Shown: one piece after another, positions 41,075 to 52,686 of the stretch
How the letters are laid out: each line of letters begins with the position of its first letter
How positions within the stretch are numbered: the first letter of the stretch is position 1
Origin: Aphrocallistes beatrix
Lineage: Eukaryota; Porifera; Hexactinellida; Sceptrulophora; Aphrocallistidae
DNA: 64,000 nt
NCBI GenBank assembly: GCA_963281255.1
Contig: OY725502.1
Coordinates: 1,674,001 to 1,738,000, forward strand
Direction of reading: 5' to 3'
Notes under the pieces: model-generated
The model's input: only the letters and a program-made list of their open reading frames with translations
The model's database searches: none
Told to the model about the DNA's origin: nothing
Made by a program: the position numbers and the translations under genes

Positions 41075-43635
41075 ACCCAATCGTTATCTACCATTAATAA
41101 TAATCTACAGTACAAAGAACCTCATTAAATATTTCTGGGTGTTAATTCTAGCCTAGAGAATATCCTGCTCCCGGATAGAGAATATTACCTAGACCAGTAT
41201 AGTAGATCCGGGCAGGATATGTGAATATTCTACACACGTTTAGATCGCCTCCTCTCCCCATTTAGAGAGAGGGAGGAGTTCATCAGGGGATATAAATCCA
41301 CCGCCACCCATTTATATTTCATATAGATTTTTTAATATGCAGAATCTCATAACACTATTTGAATTGCTGAGGTATATTCGTTTGTCTATCGACATAATTA
41401 ATATTATTTTTTTAGATAATAAATGACTGCCATTTGGTCGTGAATGATCATCTTCTAGTTACGACGTCTGATACTGGCCTGGTACCAAGGGCGTAGGCAG
41501 GGGGGCAGCTGTCCCCCCTGACTGGATAAAGTCTGAATGTTTATTTAGTAAATTATAAAATAATTGATGAGAGAGGAGTGTCAACGGAGTTAATTTGTAT
41601 TTCTAGAACCTCAAAATTAGATGTCCAAATTGTGAGACAAATTGTGTTGTTAACTTCCAGGAGCTTTGCCCCTGGACCCTAACACGTAATAACTCTGCCA
41701 GTGGGCCGATCAGAATGAAATTTAAATTGCAATAATACTAGCTTAGGAAGTTTATGTCATTTCGATGGTCTACCAATCTGACTCCTGTATGGCTTCCAGT
41801 GACTTGGCAAAAATGACCACTTTTCACAACATTTATGTAATGTTTGAAATTTCGATGGTGTTCTTGGAGATGGGATAACATATAAAGAAAGGTCTCCTTT
41901 GGAAAGCCTTTTCAACCAATTTTAACAAATGCAAGGTTTTAGTGGATAATTTAGAGAAAAAATATAATAATCACTCATTTCAAACCATGTATTATTTCCG
42001 CAATCTCCCAGAATTTCTAATAACATATTATATGCCAATATGTTCGTTATGGACTGGTTTAATTCTTGGTCCAGCATTATTTCCTAACAAACCTTTGTAA
42101 CATTCACAAATGCATGTGCCGAAAATTGGATGAGGATTGTCAAAAGAAATATTTTAAAAGATGAAACGAAGTTAAGACCAGTTAAATTATCCGAAAAATT
42201 TAGGGAGGAATCTGTGGAAGAATAAAGGCATTTAATTTTGCTTTTATAAATAAGAGAGTGATTAAAGAAATGATGATATGCTGGTTGAAGAAATCTGGAA
42301 GAGACGCAAGAAAAATAAACATAGCTATTTTAACAAAGCCCAAATAGCAACTAAAAGCTAAAAAGAGAAACTCAAATTATTCCGAAAATCGTTAAAGGAA
42401 GAAATTATCTAAAGAAACAAATGAGATTAAAAATAGGTGAGAAAAAGATAAACAAAGAAACATATTTTAATTCGCAGTCGCAGGGAAATATTTCTAATAA
42501 CATGACAAGCACTTCTGATATCGAAATTGGTGATATTATGATTTACAATCAAGGACAATTCTTTCCTGCCAACTCTGAATGGCAAAAGATAAATGCAAAT
42601 AATTAATGCTTTCTTTTTTGGAGTGTTCTAACAAATGAAAGCAATAACCAAAAACTTAATCTTAACGAAATACGCTACTTAGTCACTTCAAGAGAAAACG
42701 CATTGTTCCAGATGGCAATGGTTCGTTCAGGTCTCTTTCTTATATTGTTACAGGATCTGACCAGAGTCATCAAGACATAAGAAAAATATTAGTTGCAAAC
42801 ATGCGGGAAAGTACAAAGATGTTTGCACAAACTACTGTCTTTCGCATACTTGGGAAACTGATTTGGAATTATTTTTAGCTGCTCAACTTCTCAAAACAGA
42901 GATATTTATTTATTAAGGATTTAGGCTGTCGTTGGTACAAATTTTCTGGTTATGGCTTTAACGAAAAATATAATGTCCATGATTCAACAGAATTCAGGAT
43001 CTACATGTACATAGCCTCTTTCTAAGTCATTTTCAACCCGTTACAAAAGTTAAATCAGAAGATTGTGTTAGGGATAAGGCGAAGAAATTAGAATTCGACC
43101 TTAAAAACTAGAATTAGCAATCTACAATGTTTTAGAATTATCAGTTTCGTGTTAGGAGACAATAACAGCGTCAAAATATTCATACATAGATTATAATAGT
43201 TAGAGCCTACGTTTCGGTTGATAGTGTGAATATGTAATAATAAGCTCTAATATTTAACATAAATATTTAGTTAAATTTTACTCGATTAATCTTTGTTAGC
43301 TATATAAAATAAAGAATGATTTATACAGAGGTCAGATTGGCGCGCCATCGGAATAACATAAACCTCCTAGCCTAGGCTAGCATTATTGCAGTTTAAATTT
43401 CATCCTGATCGGCCCACTGGAAGCAGAGTTATTACGTGTTATGTCGTGTTCACTTTTTCGCTGCTGGTATGCTGCCAACTTCACACTCGTCTATTTTTCA
43501 TTAAAAATAGTGGATTATTTACAAATATCAATTTACGCACGAATAGATATTAGAATTCTCATTATTTTGTGTCAAAATCTCCTTTCATACTTAGAGTGGG
43601 CTAGATTTAATTTAATATAAATTTTTAAATGAGGT
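41075..43635. other. Intergenic between the two duplicated genes
   Basis: About 41490-41700 is a dispersed repeat (related to 49330-49490, sharing CTTCCAGGAGCTTTGCCCCT). Between 42680 and 43090 is a relic of an OTU-type protease, listed separately. Confidence 0.5.
42680..43090 (+). pseudogene. Relic of an OTU-domain cysteine protease
   Basis: In one frame PDGNGSFRSLSYIVTGS is followed by an HQDIRKILVANMRE helix, as in OTU proteases, where the active-site box is normally DGNC. The catalytic cysteine position is Gly here. In the next frame TWETDLELFLAAQLLKTEIF matches the central OTU segment, and WYKFSGYGF resembles the third. The frames are broken by shifts and a stop. OTU domains of this kind are often carried by mobile elements, so a transposon origin is likely but unproven. 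Confidence 0.55.
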
Positions 43636-45350
43636 AAAGATCCTACTTCAAAGTGGGACTTCAAATGGAATATATCGGCCTCGTGTGCTACTTTTTTTAG
43701 ATATTTAAACAAACAAATCGCGTCTAGAGAATAAGTTGGCAGTTATGATTTTGAGATTTTCGATTTGTGTGAAATATTTCTAATATTTCGTCGGATTGAA
43801 TTAGGCGGGCTAATTTTATAAAAACAAATACTCTCATCTTACAAGGACTTTGCTATGACATCTATTTGACGCTTAGAGTGCACTCCCTCGACATCCTGGC
43901 TAAGTAAAGTAATAGCTCCATGCCAAATTCTCTGATTGAAATACAACAATACTCAGGTAAAATCTATGTTATATTCTAAGCACATAATTTTGTTAAAAAT
44001 ATCCAGAGAAAATAAAAATTTGTCTCATAAAAAAAATATTTTAATGAATCATGAATCAATTAGAATGTTTCGAGGAGTAAGAAGACATTTATATGTTCCT
44101 TGTTGCCTAAGTAATTCTAGGCCATGAACCATCCTCACTCCTTACTTCTAACAGCACACATTGTCCATCAAACAATCCTACATCCTGAGCTTCTTTAGTG
44201 AGATCTGTAATCAGTTCATATGTGCATGTCATATATGTGTTGTATAGACGAGTCTGTTTTCGAGAGTCAATGTCGTATATCTCTCTAATCTTATTTTCTA
44301 GTGTCTGTACTGTGTCAAACCTTGATAAAGTCACAATTCTATACTCACTCTCTTTGGGATAGAGACAGCATTTCAGTTCGAGAGGGTATATTTCAACTTT
44401 GCACTGCTTTACAAACTTACCATACTCTACCACATACCGTTTAATTGCAACCGAATCCTCTGTCATGCCGTACCAAGATAGTAACATGTTCCAAGCTTCT
44501 TCAGGTACAAGTTTGTAGTCAATCTCATCGACTTGTTTTCTCCTTAACTTCCCGGACTCTGTGAGAAGGGTGTTGTCAATAGGACCAGGTTTCAAGCACA
44601 AATCTCCCATTCTGCCTCTATCCCAATTATTATAACCTACAAAACGTTTCCATTGTTTGAACCATCTTATATGAATCAGATACCAACTATCTCCTCTCGC
44701 TAGAGGACGAGAGAGTGAAGAATGTATTTCTGATTTTTGAAGTTCAATTCCTAACAAAAGGTTGCAACTTCCAAGTATTTCAATTTCATTAAATAGTTTT
44801 TGAGGTGACCACATGAACTTAACACTCCTCTCTTCTGCTTCCAAAGAGTCCAGACTATCCTGCATTAACTTGATAGCTTCATTCCCTGTATTGCTCTGAG
44901 AGTTGGAAGTTAATGTGGACTGAATTTGTTCTATCGTAGAGTTAAGCTGAGCTCTGTCTGTGGATAGGAGTTTCATCTTCTTGAGATTATCTCTAGACAA
45001 GTTCTCTAACTGAGTGGTTAATTCTCTCTCTCTCTTCTCTAATCTCTCCATCACAATTATAATATTCTGAGATAGAAGTTGCTTAAGATCGCAAAGTTGG
45101 TAACAATTTTTCAAATACGAAATAGCCCCCTGCTCTGTTCTAAAAAATATAATCCACTGAAATATGAAATTATTGAAATCTTTGTTTAGGACTAGGGATG
45201 CGGTGGAAGATGGTTGAACTAATAGATGAGATGCCTTCAAAACCACGCACAATAGAGCTTAGAAATGTATTACCAACATATAGATAGATGGTAAGTACCA
45301 ATATCAGTTGTTAAAATTTAGATTAGTCATCATATGATTACACAATAGGT

Positions 45351-45710
45351 CAGTGGTTCTCAACCGGGGTGCCGCGGCACCCTGGGGTGCAATTTGCTTT
45401 CTCTAGGGGTGCCGCAGGCCTTACCACACTTACATACTGCTTTATTTTATTTTCTATTGATACCATTGTCAATGTTGAATTTGATGATTGTCCCCTGACA
45501 ATCCTCTGGAATAATTTATTACACAATATTCACAATAATTTTCTAGTTTATTAATTAGTTATTCTATAATAAAGTCGTAATAATTCAAATCAATCTCCAC
45601 TTTTACTATCATTTGTTCATTGGCCTGCCCCTAAGTCAAATTAAGGGGTGCCGCTGAAAGGTATAAGTTTAGAAAGGGTGCCGCGAGAAGAAAAAGGTTG
45701 AGAAACACTG
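45351..45710. mobile_element. hAT-type MITE with perfect 8-bp target duplication
   Basis: The ends CAGTGGTTCTCAACC and CAGTGTTTCTCAACC are inverted, and CAATAGGT is present on both sides (45343-45350 and 45711-45718). The interior is rich in GGGTGCCGC repeats. It lies in the intron of copy 2. Confidence 0.9.
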
Positions 45711-46249
45711 CAATAGGTTATAGATTATATTTGTGACAAATATAATGATTTTCAGAGTCGTTTTAATTAAGGACACTTCTAAGTGTTATTATTATAAAAT
45801 TTTTCGCATAAAACTGAGCAATGAATGGGTTGATGCGGAAATTAAAGGAATTTTTTAATGGACTGTTGCTACATTCCAGTGTTGCTATGGAAACGTATTT
45901 TGGTCAGTTGGGGTTATAGCTTGAAAACTGCAAGAACTACCAAATTGATCTGGCCAAAACCGGACCGGTCGGCCATACGTTACTAAACTGTATACATACC
46001 AACTGTCCAGTTTTTGGCGGTACGTCCCGCTTTTTATCCCTTCTGATGGGTTAATTTTCTCGAATGTCCCGTTTTTATATGAAATTTCCCCATTAATGTT
46101 CCGCTTATTGGTAGTCACTGTCTAATATTGCGTCCCGCCAAATTCAACTCCGCGTCTCGCTTTTATCATGGTTCAAGTTGGCATGTATAAAACTGTTAAA
46201 TCCAAACTGGAGATGATCATCTGAATAAGCACGTACATACATGCATATT

Positions 46250-47720
46250 ATATTAAATAATTGTTTGAAGAGGGGGAGTGAAGGGACGTTCCGGAAGAGA
46301 TGACAGAAAGGTACAGGAGACATTGTAGATAAGTCTGGCTGCACTGTTCTGGACTCGCTGGAGTCGAGCTAAGAGGGATTAAGGGAAACCACACAAGAGA
46401 CTGTTACAATGATCAAGACGAGATGTGATGAAAGCATTAACGAGAGTTTCACAGACTTCCCTAGAGATACTTTTTAATACGCCGGATGCTATAGATGTAG
46501 TAGAAGCAGGAGGAGGCAACTTTCCTTGTTACGAGTCCCTATTATAAGGAACTCAGTCTTGGAGTCATTGATAAGCAACTTGTTGGTAAGGAGCCAGGAA
46601 CGGATCGCAGAGATGCAAGATTGGATGGTGGAGAAAGCAGAATCTTCAGGAGAGATGGAACCGGGTTTAAAAGAAAGATAGACCTGAGTATCGTCGGCAT
46701 AGCAGTGCATGTCGGTGAGGTGGGACCTAATGAGGTCGAATAGAGGACTAGTATAGAGACTAAAGAGAAGCGGACCAAGACAAGAACCCTGAGGAACTCC
46801 GTGTTGGCAGTGTTGAGACAGAGAAGAGTCACAAATGCGGAAATGAGACTGGAGACGATTGAGTAAGATAGTATGGCCGACGGTGTCGAAGGCTGAACTA
46901 AGATCAAGAAGAACCAGAAGGGATACGTGTTGGCGATTCATGCTGAAGAGGATGTCGTTTGTGACCTTCAGGAGCGCAGTCTCCGTACTGTGATGCTTAC
47001 GATAGGCAGACTGCGTCCCAGGGAAGAGATGGTGTAATGTAAGATGATCCACGACCTGGATGGAGGCGACCCTCTCAGTTATCTTAGAAATGAAAGAAAG
47101 ATTGCTAAGAGGACGATAGTTAGAGAAGATGGGATCGAGATTTGATTTGAAGTCTGGGTAAGATGATGGCACGTTCCAGGGAATGACCAGTGGAGAGGGA
47201 ACTATTCACGATTCTCTTAAGGATGGGCGCTAGGATGGGTAGAGTTGATTTGGCCAGGGATGCACGAATGGGATAGAGCAGCGCTGTCCAACAGGCGGCC
47301 CGCGGCCTTGCTTTGTGCGGCCCGCGTTGCCTGTCAATCTCCCCATTTTTTACCCACTTTTAGACAAATTCTCCAAATTTTTCCATATCATGCATCTCGT
47401 TTTCTTCCACAAGTATTATTCGCGCCATGATTGCCTTATTTTATCATTCGTTATAGTATATGGCTATATGCCAAAATGCCTCCATCCATACCCATCCCGA
47501 GTGCACGCCCCTGTATTGCGGCCCGCCACTAAATGGAAGCAGTTGCGGCCCGAAGTAAATATAGTTGGACAGCCCTGGGATCGAGGATATAATATTTATT
47601 AGGAGCAGAGGAAACAAGGGAAACGATTTCTTCCTCAGATAATTCTTTGAATTGGTGGAAAGAATGTTGGGACTGGATGTTTGAATTATATGAGGAGGTA
47701 ACGGATGATTCCACTGCATA
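46250..47720 (-). pseudogene. Non-LTR retrotransposon reverse transcriptase fragment (CR1/L2-like)
   Basis: On the minus strand, peptide pieces across several frames follow the order of a CR1/L2-type reverse transcriptase. They are FHQFKELSEEEIVSLVSSAP (near 47650), NYRPLSNLSFISKITERVAS and AYRKHHSTETALLKVTNDIL, LLVLLDLSSAFDTVGHTILL, GVPQGSCLGPLLFSLY, and YADDTQVYLSF near 46690. Decayed C-terminal pieces run to about 46250. Frameshifts, missing ends and a MITE insertion at 47279-47577 make it inactive. It lies in the intron of the DUSP-UBL copy 2. Confidence 0.85.
47279..47577. mobile_element. hAT-type MITE inserted in the reverse transcriptase relic
   Basis: The inverted ends are CAGCGCTGTCCAAC and CAGGGCTGTCCAAC. 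The flanking octamers GGATAGAG and GGATCGAG match at seven of eight. Removing it reunites the reverse transcriptase reading pattern across the site, so it came later than the retrotransposon. Confidence 0.85.
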
Positions 47721-48284
47721 CAAACATCGAGTTTGAATACGTAGTGGGGATATTATATTGACGCATAATTATCTAGTGTTACATCATTGTTTCCGCATTA
47801 AGTAACTTCTACATTATCCAGAATAAATTCATACCTGAGGCATATCCGTTTCGGTCTTCTTATTTCAATTTCATCAGCTAAATATTGGTTGGTTGGAATG
47901 AGAGTGTAACCGCCAATCTTTCCTATTTCAGTAATTATCCCATCAGGTGACCAACCGAAAAAAACTTCCTCTTTATTTAGTAACAAGTCAATGTTCCGTA
48001 GTTTATCTTCCATTAACTTAATTGCTTCATTTCCTGTCTCAAGCAGAGAATCAGAAGTGAACGTAGATCGTATCTGTTCAATTGTGTTGGAGAGCAGACT
48101 TTTGTCTGAGGACAAGATTTCTTTCTTTTTTAGATCATCTCTGACCATGGATTCCAGCTGAACTGACAGTTCATGCTCTCTGATGCCTAATTTATTCCTC
48201 ACTTCTGATATGCATCGAGGATAGGACAGCTTTGAGGTCTATAAACTCTTCAGAACTTTCTAAATCTGCATCAGCTGTTGCCAT

Positions 48285-50032
48285 ACCCAATCGTTATCTA
48301 CCCTTAATAATAATAATCTATAGTACAAAGAACCCATTAACTATTTCTGGGTGTTAATTCTAGCCTAGAGAATATCCTGCTCCCGGATAGAGAATATTGC
48401 CTAGACCAGTATACATACTTACCAACCCCTCTTGAAAATTTCCCTGTATTTTAGGAGTGAAATCCCTGGATGTTATTATATTTTCAATTTCAATGACTAA
48501 ATTAGCATGAGTCAATAAACTTCGAAATTCGCGATTTAAGGAATTTCTTGGATTTTAAATAAAAGCCGAATATATGTAATTAAAGATTTCGAAATGGACA
48601 AGTAAACTATTTAGGAAAAGGTACATCGTATATCATGTCTTCTAACGCGTTAAATAATCACTCGATCAACATTGTAGAACAAATTTCGCGATCCAGGAAA
48701 TTTCCTGGACTTTTAATAAAGGCCCAATATAATATGTAATTAAAGATTTCGAAATGGATAAGTTAAGCGATTTAGGGAAAGGTACATCGAAAGTAATGTC
48801 ATCTAACGTGTTTTTAAATAATCACTCGATCAATATTCTAGAATCTAGAACAATTTTCGAAATTCGTGATCCAGGAAATTTTCGTGGATTCCTGAAAATG
48901 CTAAATAATGAGGAACATAAGATTACTCAATAGATTCTATAAACTTTATTACAATAATGGAAATTATTATAGGCTAGTTAAAAGCTTCATTAAATCACTG
49001 GATCCCTGTAGAGTTTAGTAGATCCGAGACAGGATATGTAAATATTCTACACACGTCTAGATCGACTGCTCTCCCCTTTAGAGGGAGGGAGGAGTTCATC
49101 AGGGCATAGGCGCCGAACCCGGGGGGGGGCTCGAGCTCCCCTTGGATTGAAGATGGCCCATAGACACAATACAAAATTTTGGGGTGAGCCCTGGAATCCC
49201 CTAAATGGTTCTGAGATCTCTAAAATTCTGCGCTCCTGCATCAGAAGATAGAAATCTAGTGAATAATCAGGCCCCAGCAGGTCGTGAAGCACAATATACT
49301 ATTTAGAACAGGGAAAACATACAAGTATCACCACTCAAATGGAAAGTCACTAAATTATCAAATAATTGATGAGAGGGAGTCATCGGAGTTAATTTGTATT
49401 CTAGAACTTCAAAATGAGATGAATCTGTTCAAATGAGACAAATTGTTGTTAGCTTCCAGGAGCTTTGCCCCTGGACCCCACTGGGGGGCTTACAGCGCCC
49501 CCAGACCCCCAGCTGGTTGATATGCCCCCAAACACAACGTCCTAACTATGTCCATGCCTGGCGCACTGGTTCGGTTGGTCCGGTTTTAACCGGTTCACTT
49601 TTCAAGTGGCCCCGATTGATCTGGTTAAACCAGACCATTTCTAAAAACATGGCGCCGGTGTTACGCTATGGAATGTGGCAATGTGTAGATTACATCTTTT
49701 AACACTTGATTTTTTTCAGATAAATAATATGCTATGTTTAAAGCGGTGGATAAACGTTAAAGTGAATATATTCCACAGTAATAGTTAGTCTGGGGTTTAG
49801 TGTCTATATCTAAATTTCGCATTTCGCTTTTCGAACCTCTAAAAGGATCCATATGTTATATATAGATTTAACATTAAACCAAAATTAACTCAACAGGTGC
49901 CCAAAGGGCGGATACTAACAACACAAGTATAATTCTCTTCATTCGTCTGTTCTAAATGTCGATAATGGCGGTTCAATAATACGTTTGTACAAGCAATAGT
50001 TTGGTAGATTGAGAGCATGATGAGCTGTGTGA
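48285..50032. other. Intergenic stretch with diverged repeats
   Basis: The duplicated unit ends near 48415. About 48430-48910 contains two related blocks (TAATTAAAGATTTCGAAATGGA occurs twice in similar form). About 49100-49500 is a dispersed repeat with G-runs. No gene is supported. Confidence 0.45.
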
Positions 50033-52363
50033 TTAGTTCAGAATCAGTTTTAGAAGTTTATTAAAGAGATGGAGAGGAATGTCATCTGTGAACACCACGT
50101 CGTAGAGTTCCTTGTATCTCTCTAACCTTTCTGAAACGTTTAGATTCAGAAATCCTATCTTAATAGAAACTTCAATATTCGGCTTCCCCACAATCATGTT
50201 AGGGTCTATTGGAGAGTCCCCGAGCAGAATTACGAATTTCCTTGGATTACATTCCATTTCGAGTTGAGGGTAGTTAGCAAGGAACTTGTAGTTTTTATTG
50301 GAAGAAGTGATGGTAGGTCCTGGCATGTCTGCTACCACTCCCATCTCATCCCACACCATCTCATTCGATATCACATTAACATTCGGAGTCAGGAGTTTGT
50401 GTTCTTTCAGCGATGCATTAATAATAGAATCAAGACCAGCAGAGAATACCAGACACGGGATTTGGTTGCTATGCATAACATGGAACATTTCGTCTATTCC
50501 CTTCCTCAGTAGGAGGCCTGAAGACTTCACTATCTGCGGAATCAGGTCCCGACTGACCTTAGTCTCTAGGACGCACTGGTTCCCCTGCACCCACCACTCC
50601 TCACAGATCTTAGCTCTCTCCTCCTCACTGATCTCAGCGCTCGTCTCCAACGGGTAGAAGTGGTTAGCTAGCTCCTCATCCCTCTTGTTGAACTCCTCCC
50701 CGACAAACTTGCTCCCCAGCAGGATCCTGTACGCAGTGTCAGACCTCTCCCCGTCAGCTTTCAGGTACTTGGTGAGAGTGTAGTCGAAATCAGTGATGAC
50801 CAGCAGATCTTGTAGGAGGTTAGCGCTAGATTTCAATATTGAGATTTTCTTTTCTAAGCTTCCGATATCGCTGATGTGAACGCTAGGATTATCAGCACTG
50901 CATTCCAGAGCTGCTGTTATCTGCTCCAGCAAGCTGGACTGAGTAGCTCCAGGAGAGTTCATCTGCAAGAAGAATTTTGTATGATAAATCAGGTACAAGG
51001 AATCGTACTAAATTCATAGGATACTGTCATTCAAATTATATACGATTTAAAACTAGTACTTGTATAACCCATAATTAATAATATATATGATATCCCTACT
51101 TTGCCGAGGAATGTTGAATTGAAATTGAAAGTTAATTCATTTTCAATTGAAATTGAAAATGAAAGTGGGGTCATTTCTATTTATACCTTTGACCCCACGT
51201 CAAATAGGGATATCCCTAATAATACGTATTCGAGATCCGTTGTGGAGCAAGCGCTACTTCAGGTAAGTTAGACTGGTCGGATACAGATTGTACCTTTTTA
51301 TCTGGGACAAGTTGGAGAGCGGATGAAGGTAAGTCAACGACTCAAAAAATTTGGGAATGTCAAGAAAATTGGGAAAATGAAAGGTTTTGTCAAAAATTCT
51401 CTGGTCACCCTAGCGGGGGCGGTCCCAAGAGGGGGCGCATCCGGGCCATTTGCCCAGAGTTTGATTCTGCGGCCCCGGATTTCATTCGACCATCTAAGCC
51501 GAAATCATACGAAGATCCCCGGATTCTGGAGCGGACTCCTCAAAAGTAAGAGCGCCGCTGCGGCTTCCGCTCAGTTCAAATTATTAGCTGGCAGATATGG
51601 TACCTATTGACTAAGGTGACCCCCATTGGCCCCATGGGCGTAGCGACCAAATATTATTTGGGGGGGGGGGGCATTATTTAGATCAAATTTCAAATTTCAA
51701 AGTGATTTATTTATTCCCCCCATGGCTACGTCCATGATTGGCCCCACTCAAACTTGGGATGTATGCAGTGGTCCATAGGCACCAAATTTTTGAAAATAGA
51801 ATAAAACCTGGGGGCCAAGAGCGAGCGACGGTAAGGGGGGAGTCTGGGGGGCAAGCTTTAAATTTTTTAAATCTCAGATGCTCAAATATCGATACACAGC
51901 TATTGTCGTTACCTAGTGAAAAGAAAATCTCGGACTATAGTGGAAGAAAAATGTGCTTGGGATATATATTTAGATTCAATTAACATAATTTTAGGGTTTA
52001 GTTGTAACCAATAAGTTTGTGTGGAGTCCTGCCATACATTGCCCAGCACCACGGGCCCCCACAGGCTCCAACCCTGGGGGGGGGGCGCCCCCTCCAGGTA
52101 CCCACACTTGGCGCCTATGCAGTAGCCCTGATAACAACAAATATATGAACATTGATTTATCATTGCTCACTCACATTCATTTTAGAAATGAGATTAGTGG
52201 AAAATGTTTCTTCTAAAGTTGAATCTGCTAAATCATTCTCAACTCTCTCTTTCCACAACTCTTTCAAGTTGAGTGATAAACGTTTCGTATCAGAATGTTC
52301 CTGATCCTGATTTGTTAAACGGATAAAGTAAAAAATAATCCAAACACACAAAAACTTATCCAT
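50033..52363 (-). CDS. NT5C3: Cytosolic 5'-nucleotidase III (HAD family)
   Basis: There are two exons, 52363-52175 and 50962-50033, joined AAT/GTGAGT to TTGCAG in phase, giving 372 residues. The family dephosphorylates pyrimidine (and, in one paralogue, m7G) monophosphates. The HAD motif I nucleophile is in ITDFDYTLTKY. Motif II is in VFSAGLDSI. Motif IV is in ILLGDSPIDPNM. EEWWVQGN and IGFLN segments match NT5C3 proteins. Exon 1 encodes a hydrophobic start (FLCVWIIFYFI), possibly a signal anchor as in one NT5C3A isoform, followed by a charged linker. A downstream ATG at the start of exon 2 could give a purely cytosolic form. The 1.2-kb intron carries repeats, listed separately. Confidence 0.9.
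50963..52174. other. Intron of the 5'-nucleotidase gene, with repeats
   Basis: About 51090-51215 has outer inverted ends (ATATCCCTACTTT against AAATAGGGATAT) around GAAATTGAAA repeats and is probably a small MITE. About 51640-51730 and 52070-52090 hold G-runs and GGGCGTAGC-type repeat starts. About 51880-52050 is an inverted relative of 19400-19620. Confidence 0.5.
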
Positions 52364-52572
52364 AATCTAGAGTTTTACTCACAAAATAATTTTATAGTAA
52401 AATTGAGACGTAAATACATGTACATACATGAAATACAATTAATTAATTGCACTCATATCACGAGGCTTTAAGTTAAGTATATTATCTCTTTAGTTAAGAC
52501 TCACATGCTAATTACGTAATAGAGAGCAAATAGAATATTATATCTTATTCAAAGAGAATTTAGTGGGCTTAA

Positions 52573-52686
52573 CTGTAGAATGCCTAGCATTTATATGGCT
52601 TCGGACTTTTATGGCTTCAGTGCCATAGAAAATGGCTTGGAGACATCCGCGATATCGGGGACACTGTGTCCCCAGTGGGCATTCTA
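52573..52686. repeat. Dispersed hairpin repeat, copy 2
   Basis: It shares ends (TGTAGAATGCC and GGGCATTCTACGG) and the inner palindrome GGGGACACTGTGTCCCC with 9256-9352. It has a short internal duplication of TTTATATGGCTTC-like sequence. Confidence 0.65.

Larger units (their letters stand above)
44107..48284 (-). pseudogene. TRIM-coil plus DUSP-UBL gene, copy 2, decaying
   Basis: This is a duplicate of the gene at 37386-41074, with exons at 48284-47835 and 45139-44107 and the splice sites kept. Exon 1 has one extra base near 48213 relative to copy 1, which breaks the frame after about 25 codons. The rest of exon 1 stays open in the shifted frame. Exon 2 is open through the coiled coil, DUSP and UBL but ends early at a TAG where copy 1 has CAG, losing about 15 residues. 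The open part of exon 2 is very similar to copy 1. It could still be made from a downstream start or skipped exon, so this is a probable rather than certain pseudogene. Confidence 0.75.

Noticed and set aside
45369-45554. Small frame inside 45351-45710
   Set aside because: It falls inside a hAT-type MITE with perfect target duplications and is non-coding.
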